IMG/VR virus record: IMGVR_UViG_3300034101_000961
Location: 1 to 55,929 of that record
Direction: 5' to 3' (one strand)
Origin: a virus
Length of the DNA: 55,929 bases
Part shown: positions 17,880-23,780 of the stretch, piece after piece
Layout of the letters: each line of letters begins with the position of its first letter
Numbering within the stretch: position 1 is the first letter of the stretch
Position numbers and translations under genes: made by a program
Notes under the pieces: generated by a model
What the model was told of the DNA's origin: nothing
The model's database searches: none
The model's input: the letters and a program-made list of their open reading frames with translations, nothing else

Positions 17880-18234
17880 GGCTAAGGGTTATTTGTAAGA
17901 TTATATCGTTCTCGAAGTTTAGGATGATGAGGGGATTCACCTTCACCTTTGTCCCATCCTTTACAAACACACCTAGCTTCTTAAGCTTGGAGATGATGTT
18001 GTTTATTGTAGGAGCTGTACTGTCGTATTTCTCACAGAACTCTGTTCTGATGTTAGCATAACTAATGTTCCCCTTTATAGCTGTAAATGCCACGAGCTGT
18101 ATTTCCCTCTGTGTAAGCTTCAACCCATTCAATGCTGACAATAGAGAATAATACTTCTCAGCTGTAGCAAATTGATCCTCTACAGGCTTTTTAAGCTTCT
18201 GAACTATTGTCTTCTTGGTTGTTGGTTGTTCCAT
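17872..18234 (-). CDS. Winged-helix DNA-binding protein, first gene of packaging operon
   Basis: 120 residues beginning MEQPTTKKTIVQKLKKPVED. A helix-turn-helix pattern is visible in LTQREIQLVAFTAIKGNISY and the following KYDSTAPTINNIISKLKKLG, then a wing-like VFVKDGTKVKVNP. Candidates are a late-gene regulator or a terminase-associated DNA-recognition subunit. A perfect host-type promoter lies directly upstream (18247-18277) with an unusually short leader. Fold call is moderate, role unknown. Confidence 0.65.
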   Translation of the reverse strand: MEQPTTKKTIVQKLKKPVEDQFATAEKYYSLLSALNGLKLTQREIQLVAFTAIKGNISYANIRTEFCEKYDSTAPTINNIISKLKKLGVFVKDGTKVKVNPLIILNFENDIILQITLSHG

Positions 18235-18246
18235 ATATAATTAGGG

Positions 18247-18277
18247 CAAAGGTAATTGATTTACAATCATCTACAAA
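18247..18277 (-). promoter_or_regulatory. Consensus late promoter (TTTG-N19-TACCTTTG)
   Basis: Minus strand TTTG (18277-18274), 19 bases, TACCTTTGC (18254-18246): an exact match to the Bacteroidota -33/-7 promoter. It drives the leftward packaging/head operon. The predicted start lies only about 5-9 bases before the ATG at 18234, so the mRNA is nearly leaderless. Confidence 0.8.
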
Positions 18278-18313
18278 TAACTTAAATAGTTATTTATAAC
18301 ACCTAATGCTATA

Positions 18314-18556
18314 TTATGCATCATTTTCTTGGTTATCTATCCAGAACAGAACACTAATGTTTACGAAAAAGAAACCTATACGTAATTCTCTCTCTACACT
18401 CTTATCATCTAGGATGAATTCTGTATACGATAAGCCTATAAGGAAATAAGGACTTCTAAACAGGTTAATCTCTAGTGCAAAATCTATTTCGTTATACCTG
18501 GAGAAACCATGTACTAAGGAAGTGACAATCAGTAGTGTGGCTATTATATATATCAT
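18314..18556 (-). CDS. Small membrane protein
   Basis: 80 residues from the ATG at 18556; a longer in-frame start at 18604 would place the start codon upstream of the promoter's -7 element, so the shorter form is preferred. An N-terminal hydrophobic segment (MIYIIATLLIVTSLVHGF) and a second near the C-terminus (LRIGFFFVNISVLFWI) suggest two membrane passes. AAACAAC precedes the start. Function unknown; possibly an early host-membrane factor. Confidence 0.6.
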   Translation of the reverse strand: MIYIIATLLIVTSLVHGFSRYNEIDFALEINLFRSPYFLIGLSYTEFILDDKSVERELRIGFFFVNISVLFWIDNQENDA

Positions 18557-18585
18557 GTTGTTTGTTTTTAACCCACCCTCCACCC

Positions 18586-18618
18586 CAAAGGTAATGGGAG
18601 GCAATTCATATTAACAAA
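18586..18618 (-). promoter_or_regulatory. Consensus promoter for the small membrane protein
   Basis: Minus strand TTTG (18618-18615), 21 bases, TACCTTTG (18593-18586), an exact match to the Bacteroidota consensus. Start of transcription near 18578, about 22 bases before the ATG at 18556. Confidence 0.72.
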
Positions 18619-18631
18619 TTTATTTTCAAAT

Positions 18632-18765
18632 TGTGGATAACTTATTATATGCCTACAAATATAATGTGTCATAAAAGGGACATATTATATGTATATGCGT
18701 ATTATAAGACACATTATGTAAAGCAATAGCTTTACTATTATAGGGAGAAAGTAAAGCTATAGCTT
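18632..18765. other. Strand-switch region with DnaA box and inverted repeats (possible origin)
   Basis: TGTGGATAA (18632-18640) is the complement of TTATCCACA, the perfect bacterial DnaA box. ATAATGTGTC (18661-18670) is inverted at 18708-18717. AAGCAATAGCTTTACT (18721-18736) is inverted with one mismatch at 18750-18765, giving a long hairpin with a 13-base loop. The 250 bases between the two small leftward genes are AT-rich and otherwise hold only a promoter. Candidate replication origin or regulatory hub; not proven. Confidence 0.4.
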
Positions 18766-18805
18766 GCCAATCTAGGAAGTGAAACACAGCCAAACCTGGA
18801 AGTGT

Positions 18806-19024
18806 CTAGATGAATTCTACATCATCCCCCTTACCATTCATGGGATTGTCATACACCCTAATATCATCAGAGTAGAAATGTTTAACAACTCCTCCAGGTA
18901 GCCTAACCATCCACACCGTATTCACGTTTAGCCCATAATCCATAACTATCAGAGCTTCCCCTTCCCCATGTGCTTTACACCAAACGGGTATTGTTGGATT
19001 GAGCTGTAGCATCATGCCATACAT
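18806..19024 (-). CDS. Hypothetical protein, 72 aa
   Basis: Begins MYGMMLQLNPTIPVWCKAHG; a compact beta-rich small domain (GEALIVMDYGLNVNTVWMVR; LPGGVVKHFYSDDIRVYDNP), perhaps SH3-like. First leftward gene at the divergence point. A TATATTTG element lies upstream. Unknown function. Confidence 0.6.
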   Translation of the reverse strand: MYGMMLQLNPTIPVWCKAHGEGEALIVMDYGLNVNTVWMVRLPGGVVKHFYSDDIRVYDNPMNGKGDDVEFI

Positions 19025-19045
19025 ATATTACAATTTTATTTAATA

Positions 19046-19073
19046 CAAATATACGACAATATGGTGAGACAAA
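19046..19073 (-). promoter_or_regulatory. Probable promoter of the 72-aa gene
   Basis: TATATTTG (19053-19046 on the minus strand) matches the -7 element. The nearest TTTG (19073-19070) is only 16 bases away, inside a T-run that also offers TTTT at better spacing, so the -33 half is uncertain. Confidence 0.45.
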
Positions 19074-19135
19074 AAAATTTTTCTAAACCTAGGGGTCTAT
19101 TGTATGTATGGGGGAAGAGGGTACTTCCAACAACA

Positions 19136-19164
19136 ACCCCACGCATAAATTGCCAAGTTGGGGT
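19136..19164 (+). promoter_or_regulatory. Hairpin in leader of the first rightward gene
   Basis: ACCCCA (19136-19141) pairs with TGGGGT (19159-19164), 17-base loop, about 40 bases before the start at 19203. I see no TAnnTTTG promoter on the plus strand here, so how this first rightward gene is transcribed is unclear; the hairpin may lie in its 5' leader. Confidence 0.3.
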
Positions 19165-19202
19165 AGCCCCCACTAATTATTAACTAAAAAAACAAAATCA
19201 AA

Positions 19203-19601
19203 ATGGCACTGAATTTCAAAGCTTATCAAAGAGCAGACCGTACTGAATTAGGTACAATCGCATCAATCGTTGGAAAAGGTGGTTCTTTCAGACCAGCAAG
19301 TATTAACAATTGGACTGACGCTAACAAGCGTGTGGTGCTTGTGCTTGCAAAGAAGGATGGCACATCTGACCTTGTTACTTGTTCCACAGAAGTGAGCAAA
19401 CGCTTACGCTCGAAAGAGTTGAAGCTCTCTCAACTAATGGGCTTCACTGTTGTTGAACAGCTCACTGTTAGTGGTGATGTAATGAATGTTGTCGTGATGC
19501 CAAGCAGTGGTACAACACTACCAGCTGTTGAAATCACTGATAACATTGTGAGTTACGAGCCTGTTAGCACTTTCAACGCAGAAGAACTAATTGCATTCTA
19601 A
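19203..19601 (+). CDS. Hypothetical protein, monocistronic first rightward gene
   Basis: 132 residues beginning MALNFKAYQRADRTELGTIA, beta-rich with a conserved-looking SKRLRSKELKLSQLMGFTVV (about 65-84). No catalytic motif. Leader AAAAAAACAAAATCAAAATG is a strong A-rich start. A perfect UUCG-loop terminator follows directly, so it is its own transcription unit, which suggests a highly expressed product, perhaps an early regulator or DNA-binding protein. Confidence 0.7.
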   Translation: MALNFKAYQRADRTELGTIASIVGKGGSFRPASINNWTDANKRVVLVLAKKDGTSDLVTCSTEVSKRLRSKELKLSQLMGFTVVEQLTVSGDVMNVVVMPSSGTTLPAVEITDNIVSYEPVSTFNAEELIAF

Positions 19602-19607
19602 TGAAAC

Positions 19608-19633
19608 GAGAGCCCTTCGGGGCTCTCTTTCTT
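19608..19633 (+). terminator. UUCG tetraloop terminator
   Basis: GAGAGCCC-TTCG-GGGCTCTC followed by TTTCTT; perfect 8-bp stem directly after the stop at 19601. Confidence 0.92.
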
Positions 19634-19822
19634 ATATATAGGGTGGGAATTACATTCAATAGGGTGGGTTAATAGAAAACCTACACATAACACACTGATA
19701 TTCAATGTATTCTGTGTGTGTTGGAGAACAGCTGTGTAACCTCTCATGGATAAATAGCACATTTTTAACAACAGCTACATGTAAAACATAATACAATACA
19801 TATAGCATTAACGTACAATTAT

Positions 19823-20005
19823 ATGTTTATACTAATCAAAGGTAAAGATGCAGTTGGTGTCATTAGAGATATAAAGTTTATTCCTAGGATAGGAGAGAAT
19901 ATATCATTCTGGTATGAGGATAATATAGTTGAAGGTAAGGTTAGAGATATAGTCTATTTTATTGATACACATCAAACCATGCACAGAATAGAGATTTATA
20001 TATAA
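19823..20005 (+). CDS. Hypothetical protein, 60 aa
   Basis: Begins MFILIKGKDAVGVIRDIKFI; alternating strands typical of a small beta-barrel (ENISFWYEDNIVEGKVRDIV). Preceded by 189 bases without a gene that hold two direct copies of ATAGGGTGGG. Plausible but unsupported by other evidence. Confidence 0.5.
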   Translation: MFILIKGKDAVGVIRDIKFIPRIGENISFWYEDNIVEGKVRDIVYFIDTHQTMHRIEIYI

Positions 20006-20273
20006 TGTACCATTTCAGCTTCCCAAGGGCTGACAGATGTATTATCAGTTTACTGTAACAGAATACAGTTATTACATCTGAGTACAGAGGGATTTTAAAC
20101 ATCAGGGAACGTATGCTCTGATATTTGTAGGTATAGAATAACCTTCAGCTTCAACCTGCTAAACGGTACATATAAGGTAACCAGTCTTATTATCTTTGTT
20201 GCATATGACACACAATAGAATATACAGCTGAGGCAACATTAGGCTATATATTCGCTTTTTAAACACACATAAC
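20006..20273 (+). other. Noncoding region with stacked hairpins
   Basis: No convincing gene in 268 bases. CAGATGTA (20034-20041) pairs with TACATCTG (20073-20080) around an inner ACTGTA/TACAGT stem; an ATCAG/CTGAT hairpin follows. TATCTTTG near 20196 resembles a -7 promoter element without a TTTG at the right distance. Could be a small RNA or a leader for the membrane/lipoprotein genes downstream. Confidence 0.4.
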
Positions 20274-20468
20274 ATGAGAAAGATTGTAACATTCTTCCTT
20301 CTTACGCTTCTATTGCTTGTAGCATATAGGGCTTCTATTATTAGGGAATATCAATTTGATGTAAATGCTGATTCTATTCTTGTATATGATGGGGATAGAT
20401 ATGTTGGTTCATTAGCTTGTTCAGCTGTTCCTGCATTAGATAGTCTTATTATAGAGGACAATAGATAA
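20274..20468 (+). CDS. Small membrane-anchored protein
   Basis: 64 residues: basic MRK, hydrophobic VTFFLLTLLLLVAYRASII (signal anchor), then about 40 polar residues (REYQFDVNADSILVYDGDRY). Lies just before a tiny lipoprotein gene; the pair recalls two-component envelope proteins such as spanins or exclusion factors, but no coiled coil is present. Confidence 0.65.
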   Translation: MRKIVTFFLLTLLLLVAYRASIIREYQFDVNADSILVYDGDRYVGSLACSAVPALDSLIIEDNR

Positions 20469-20501
20469 CACACACATTATCAACCATTTAAACACATTCA
20501 C

Positions 20502-20636
20502 ATGAAGATTTTATTTAAAAGCTTTATATTTGTAATAGCATTAACCTCATTGTTCACCGCTTGTAGTGGTCCAAACAAGTTAAAATGTCCTAAGGACACA
20601 TCTTGGGAGACATCACGCAAACACAACCTTAGATAA
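20502..20636 (+). CDS. Tiny lipoprotein, 44 aa
   Basis: Reads MKILFKSFIFVIALTSLFTA then CSGPNKLKCPKDTSWETSRK: a classical lipoprotein signal peptide with lipobox LFTAC (Cys 21) and a mature part of only 24 residues. Leader AACACATTCAC precedes the ATG; the next gene starts three bases after its stop. Small phage lipoproteins act as outer spanins or as superinfection-exclusion factors; which one cannot be told. Confidence 0.72.
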   Translation: MKILFKSFIFVIALTSLFTACSGPNKLKCPKDTSWETSRKHNLR

Positions 20637-20639
20637 ATT

Positions 20640-21176
20640 ATGTTTATAGATTGCAAGCTCGTACTTAAATCCTACATACCTGAGAAATTAGAGAAGGGCA
20701 TGTGGTTCGTAAGAGTTAAAACAGAAGTGATATATGGAGATAAACAAGAATATCTCTGTGTAACTCAATTAGATATAGTTCCTAGGGATATGGAAACATA
20801 TCTCACATTTAATGGCTATCCTGTTAAGCCATACCTGGTATATCCAATGATTAATCCTGATGATACAGAGGTTATAGCAGCCTATCCTGAACAGATAGGT
20901 TGGTGGGATGAGGGAGAACATGTGGATGAACTAAGGGATATAACAGTGAAAGACATCAACAATATATTGGAATGGGACAATTCAATGGTACAAATAGAGG
21001 TGCTTGATGATGAGGAGGAAGAAGATGGTACACCAATTCCATTATTATATGATAACAAGGTGACTCTCAGAGATGTACATACAATAGATCATAATGAAGA
21101 TTGGGATGATGATGAGGACTATCTAGATGATGGAGATGATGATGTATGGGATCCTGAGGACCACAATACAGAATAA
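20640..21176 (+). CDS. Hypothetical protein with acidic C-terminus
   Basis: 178 residues beginning MFIDCKLVLKSYIPEKLEKG. The first 115 residues look beta-rich; the last 60 are strongly acidic (EDWDDDEDYLDDGDDDVWDP). Such tails can mimic DNA or bind basic proteins. Unknown function, early region. Confidence 0.62.
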   Translation: MFIDCKLVLKSYIPEKLEKGMWFVRVKTEVIYGDKQEYLCVTQLDIVPRDMETYLTFNGYPVKPYLVYPMINPDDTEVIAAYPEQIGWWDEGEHVDELRDITVKDINNILEWDNSMVQIEVLDDEEEEDGTPIPLLYDNKVTLRDVHTIDHNEDWDDDEDYLDDGDDDVWDPEDHNTE

Positions 21177-21201
21177 TATTTATTAACCAACACACACGAA
21201 C

Positions 21202-21375
21202 ATGCAAGAATTACTAAACTTATTATCAGAGGTGGTTAAAAACCAAGAACAGCCACCTAAGATTGAAATCAAATTTAAAACAACAGAACCAGACACCAGA
21301 CCACAATTTGAAGAATGGTGTCAGGAATACAATGTTGGAATGCTTTGGGATCGCTCTGCGGTCCATCTTGGTTAG
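21202..21375 (+). CDS. Hypothetical protein, 57 aa
   Basis: Reads MQELLNLLSEVVKNQEQPPK and ends SAVHLG. An N-terminal amphipathic helix and a Pro/Glu-rich middle. A strong terminator (21395-21426) follows. Start preceded by ACACACGAAC. Moderate support from position between the acidic gene and the terminator. Confidence 0.6.
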   Translation: MQELLNLLSEVVKNQEQPPKIEIKFKTTEPDTRPQFEEWCQEYNVGMLWDRSAVHLG

Positions 21376-21394
21376 TGTTATGTGGTGGATAAGA

Positions 21395-21426
21395 GAGCTC
21401 TCAATTAAGTTTGAGGGCTCTTTTTA
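21395..21426 (+). terminator. Intrinsic terminator
   Basis: GAGCTCTCAA pairs with TTGAGGGCTC (one G-T pair) across a 6-base loop, then TTTTTATTT. Confidence 0.88.
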
Positions 21427-21465
21427 TTTATTGTCAATTATTTACTCATTATAAAAAACAAACAA

Positions 21466-21780
21466 GTGAAAAACCGTAAGAATTACACACAGACAGAACT
21501 TCAGTTCATTGAAACAGCTTCTCAATCAAGAGGTACAGCTAAACGAATAGCTAGAAGAGTAGCTAAAGAGTTAAAACGCTCAGAGATTGGTGTTTACATC
21601 CAAGTTATGAAGTATCGTAGAATGCAAAAGGCTGCAAATGGTACAACAACAACAGCTGTTGATGCTCCAATTGTTGCACAACCAGCAAAACCAGCTGTTA
21701 AAACAACAAAGAATTTTGTACTCAACTTCACACCAAAGAAAACAGAGGTGTTCCAAGATCACGTTAGACTTTATTTCTAG
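21466..21780 (+). CDS. Basic DNA-binding-like protein (GTG start)
   Basis: 104 residues, starting at a GTG after AAAAAACAAACAA. The N-terminal 60 residues are basic and helical (ELQFIETASQSRGTAKRIAR; RVAKELKRSEIGVYIQVMKY), consistent with a helix-turn-helix. A Thr/Ala/Pro linker follows (about 60-85). Possibly a regulator; the use of GTG rather than ATG may keep expression low. Confidence 0.6.
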   Translation: MKNRKNYTQTELQFIETASQSRGTAKRIARRVAKELKRSEIGVYIQVMKYRRMQKAANGTTTTAVDAPIVAQPAKPAVKTTKNFVLNFTPKKTEVFQDHVRLYF

Positions 21781-21799
21781 TCACCAAAAACCAATACAT

Positions 21800-22003
21800 A
21801 TGCCACAAGCAACATTAGTCTATTCATCAAGACTACATCCAAGAAATCACATTACAGTGTATTATGCAAGTAGTACAAACTGGAATGCTACAAAGCTTAT
21901 TGATGCTATTATAGCTGCATCAAAACAACGTAGAGTTGTTCCCAAGAATAATACATTTGTATTTATGGGTAAGGTTGTACGCAAAAAAAATGTTGGGCAG
22001 TAA
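21800..22003 (+). CDS. Hypothetical basic protein, 67 aa
   Basis: Reads MPQATLVYSSRLHPRNHITV, with a helical middle (ATKLIDAIIAASKQRR) and a basic end (FMGKVVRKKNVGQ). It starts 19 bases after the previous stop and is followed by a very strong terminator. A longer overlapping reading frame that begins at 21638 is out of frame with the upstream gene and is not needed. Confidence 0.62.
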   Translation: MPQATLVYSSRLHPRNHITVYYASSTNWNATKLIDAIIAASKQRRVVPKNNTFVFMGKVVRKKNVGQ

Positions 22004-22014
22004 GTAAAACAATG

Positions 22015-22052
22015 AGCCCTGTGTACTATCTTTGTACATGGGGCTTATTTTT
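22015..22052 (+). terminator. Strong terminator with TATCTTT loop
   Basis: AGCCCTGTGTAC pairs with GTACATGGGGCT (12 bp, two wobbles) around the 7-base loop TATCTTT, then TATTTTT. The loop plus the next G reads TATCTTTG, the -7 promoter element. Confidence 0.9.
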
Positions 22053-22070
22053 AACATTAAATAGACTAAT

Positions 22071-22382
22071 ATGAGCGTAGAATGCGTATGTATCAATGAT
22101 GGTGGTAGACCAAAAGAAATACCAGCAAACAAATGGGTTAAGAAGGATAACACATACACAGTGATATTCACTGTCACTGTATTACCACAGAAGGAGTTAG
22201 GTGTACAGCTAGCTGAAATAGAGCTAACAGACAGAGAATTACCATATGAATACTTCTTAGCCAATAGATTTGCATTTACAGAGGAGAATTTAAAGAAACT
22301 AATTGAATTAATTAAAGACTGTTCTAATATAACGTTCTCAATGGATGAGCTATTGAAACAAACAGAATTAGTTGAAGCATAA
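22071..22382 (+). CDS. Hypothetical early protein, 103 aa
   Basis: Begins MSVECVCINDGGRPKEIPAN. The N-terminal half is an SH3-like beta domain (PANKWVKKDNTYTVIFTVTV) and the C-terminal half is helical (NLKKLIELIKDCSNITFSMD). Small proteins of this layout are common in Bacteroidota phages; function unknown. First of a string of tightly spaced small genes leading to the polymerase. Confidence 0.65.
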   Translation: MSVECVCINDGGRPKEIPANKWVKKDNTYTVIFTVTVLPQKELGVQLAEIELTDRELPYEYFLANRFAFTEENLKKLIELIKDCSNITFSMDELLKQTELVEA

Positions 22383-22391
22383 ACATATTAT

Positions 22392-22598
22392 ATGCAAACA
22401 GCGTTACAAGATTTCATTGAACGTCTAAATTATGCTAGAGACTTCAATACAATGATACCTGGAATAATAAAAGTAGCAGAGAGTCTATTGGAAAAAGAAA
22501 AAGAGCAGATAATAGATGCTTACAATAATGGTCAACAGATTCCACCATTTGAATATGCAGAACAATACTACAACCAAACCTATAACCAAAACAAATAA
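22392..22598 (+). CDS. Hypothetical protein, 68 aa
   Basis: Helical, begins MQTALQDFIERLNYARDFNT, ends YNQTYNQNK. The last codons AACCAAAACAAA also form the A-rich leader of the next gene three bases on. Confidence 0.6.
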   Translation: MQTALQDFIERLNYARDFNTMIPGIIKVAESLLEKEKEQIIDAYNNGQQIPPFEYAEQYYNQTYNQNK

Positions 22599-22601
22599 CC
22601 T

Positions 22602-22793
22602 ATGAAAACAGAAAATGAATCAGTTAATTTAGTTCCAGAAAACAGCATCTACTTTACTTTAAAAAATGAAGTAGAGCCTATAATGAAAATAAGCAATGGC
22701 AAATTCTATTGGAAAGAAGAAGAAATAGATGACATACATAATGTTTATGAAAGATTTAATGAATGGCTAACAAAAGCTAACCAAAACAAATAA
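22602..22793 (+). CDS. Hypothetical protein, 63 aa
   Basis: Begins MKTENESVNLVPENSIYFTL, contains KISNGKFYWKEEEIDDIHNV, ends TKANQNK. As in its neighbour the terminal NQNK codons double as the next gene's A-rich start signal. Confidence 0.6.
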   Translation: MKTENESVNLVPENSIYFTLKNEVEPIMKISNGKFYWKEEEIDDIHNVYERFNEWLTKANQNK

Positions 22794-22795
22794 CC

Positions 22796-22984
22796 ATGGA
22801 AGCTAAAATACTAATACACATTACAGACAAAAAGGTGGCACTTGATGTTGAAGGAGAAAACACATCATTAATAGCAGGTCTTGCCACTGTATTACTGTCA
22901 GAAGAGGGTGGTCAGTTTAGAGAACTATTAATATCAGCATTTGAATTAGCAGACAGTGAAGTTGAAAAACTAAAAAAGCAATAG
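22796..22984 (+). CDS. Hypothetical protein, 62 aa
   Basis: Begins MEAKILIHITDKKVALDVEG, a beta-alpha mini-domain with acidic C-terminal helix (FELADSEVEKLKKQ). Two bases separate it from both neighbours. Not recognised. Confidence 0.6.
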   Translation: MEAKILIHITDKKVALDVEGENTSLIAGLATVLLSEEGGQFRELLISAFELADSEVEKLKKQ

Positions 22985-22986
22985 CC

Positions 22987-23175
22987 ATGGATCCACTATA
23001 TGACTATCTATTCCATTATAACCATTACCAAGGGTTATGGAATGCAATACCAAGAGCAAAATATTTAGACTATTGGACTAATGATAACATAGAAGGTGTA
23101 TTAAAAGCAAAAGAAATACATGTTCTAATTGATTTAATTAGTCGTGGTCAAGAGTTTATTGACACTATTAACTAA
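22987..23175 (+). CDS. Hypothetical protein, 62 aa
   Basis: Begins MDPLYDYLFHYNHYQGLWNA, rich in Tyr/Trp/His; helical C-terminus. This aromatic pattern recurs in small phage proteins next to polymerase genes, with no known role. Confidence 0.6.
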   Translation: MDPLYDYLFHYNHYQGLWNAIPRAKYLDYWTNDNIEGVLKAKEIHVLIDLISRGQEFIDTIN

Positions 23176-23221
23176 TTTAGTTATGACAGTTATAGGTAAA
23201 ATAATACAGAAACGATCCATA

Positions 23222-23389
23222 ATGAATCAGAATGATTTCGATACATGGATATTAGAGAATTTAAATATATTATTTGAAGAAGAGAAACAAATGTTAACAG
23301 ATGCTATGATGTACGCTTTTGATGAAGATGGACACACAGGCACATGGAAACATGATGTAATTAATAAATATTATGATAAAATCAAATGA
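23222..23389 (+). CDS. Hypothetical acidic protein, 55 aa
   Basis: Begins MNQNDFDTWILENLNILFEE from the ATG at 23222; an alternative in-frame ATG at 23183 lies closer to the previous stop (23175) and would add 13 mainly basic residues. The stop overlaps the next ATG (ATGA). Confidence 0.55.
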   Translation: MNQNDFDTWILENLNILFEEEKQMLTDAMMYAFDEDGHTGTWKHDVINKYYDKIK

Positions 23390-23475
23390 AAACAGTAATA
23401 ATAACAATCATAGTGTGGGAGATACTAAGAAGACTAGTAGGAAGATTAATCCTGTGGTACATGAACGGAAGATGA
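23386..23475 (+). CDS. Tiny membrane peptide, 29 aa
   Basis: Reads MKTVIITIIVWEILRRLVGR then LILWYMNGR. It starts in an ATGA overlap with the upstream stop and ends in an ATGA overlap with the next start, the pattern of translational coupling. A competing longer frame (from 23373) covers the same bases but its first 33 residues are low-complexity Asn/Ser/Lys, so this frame is preferred. Confidence 0.45.
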   Translation: MKTVIITIIVWEILRRLVGRLILWYMNGR

Positions 23476-23570
23476 AAATAGCTTTCTTCACCCTTGGTAT
23501 TATAGCATACATAGGATTGTTTGTAATGGGTGTATTTCAGAAGATTATAGAACTATTTAAAAGGGATTAA
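23472..23570 (+). CDS. Tiny membrane peptide, 32 aa
   Basis: Reads MKIAFFTLGIIAYIGLFVMG then VFQKIIELFKRD: one transmembrane helix and an amphipathic basic tail. ATGA overlap with the preceding peptide. It could instead be the C-terminal part of a 65-aa protein starting at 23373. Possible holin-like or signalling peptide, untested. Confidence 0.5.
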   Translation: MKIAFFTLGIIAYIGLFVMGVFQKIIELFKRD

Positions 23571-23571
23571 T

Positions 23572-23778
23572 ATGAAATCAAAGAAAAAAGAAGAAGAAAA
23601 ACAATATGTTGTAATGTACGAAGTTACAGAAGTATGGCTAGTAGGTACAAAACAAGACATCATTAATGATTTTAATGAAGATCCTGATGCATATTTACGT
23701 GCTGATGGCAAGATTGAAATTTATGAATTAGGTGAGCCTATACAATTTGGATTTGTTACACCTTCAATACTATTTTAA
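23572..23778 (+). CDS. Hypothetical protein, 68 aa
   Basis: Begins MKSKKKEEEKQYVVMYEVTE; a charged start and a short alpha/beta domain (VWLVGTKQDIINDFNEDPDA). Ends two bases before the polymerase gene. Unknown. Confidence 0.6.
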   Translation: MKSKKKEEEKQYVVMYEVTEVWLVGTKQDIINDFNEDPDAYLRADGKIEIYELGEPIQFGFVTPSILF

Positions 23779-23780
23779 TT

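Noticed and set aside
19634-19822. Two ATAGGGTGGG copies as an attachment site
   Set aside because: Only two short copies and no integrase gene in the window; no reason to call an att site.
21263-21454. 63-aa plus-strand frame
   Set aside because: Overlaps the 57-aa gene in another frame and crosses the terminator at 21395-21426.
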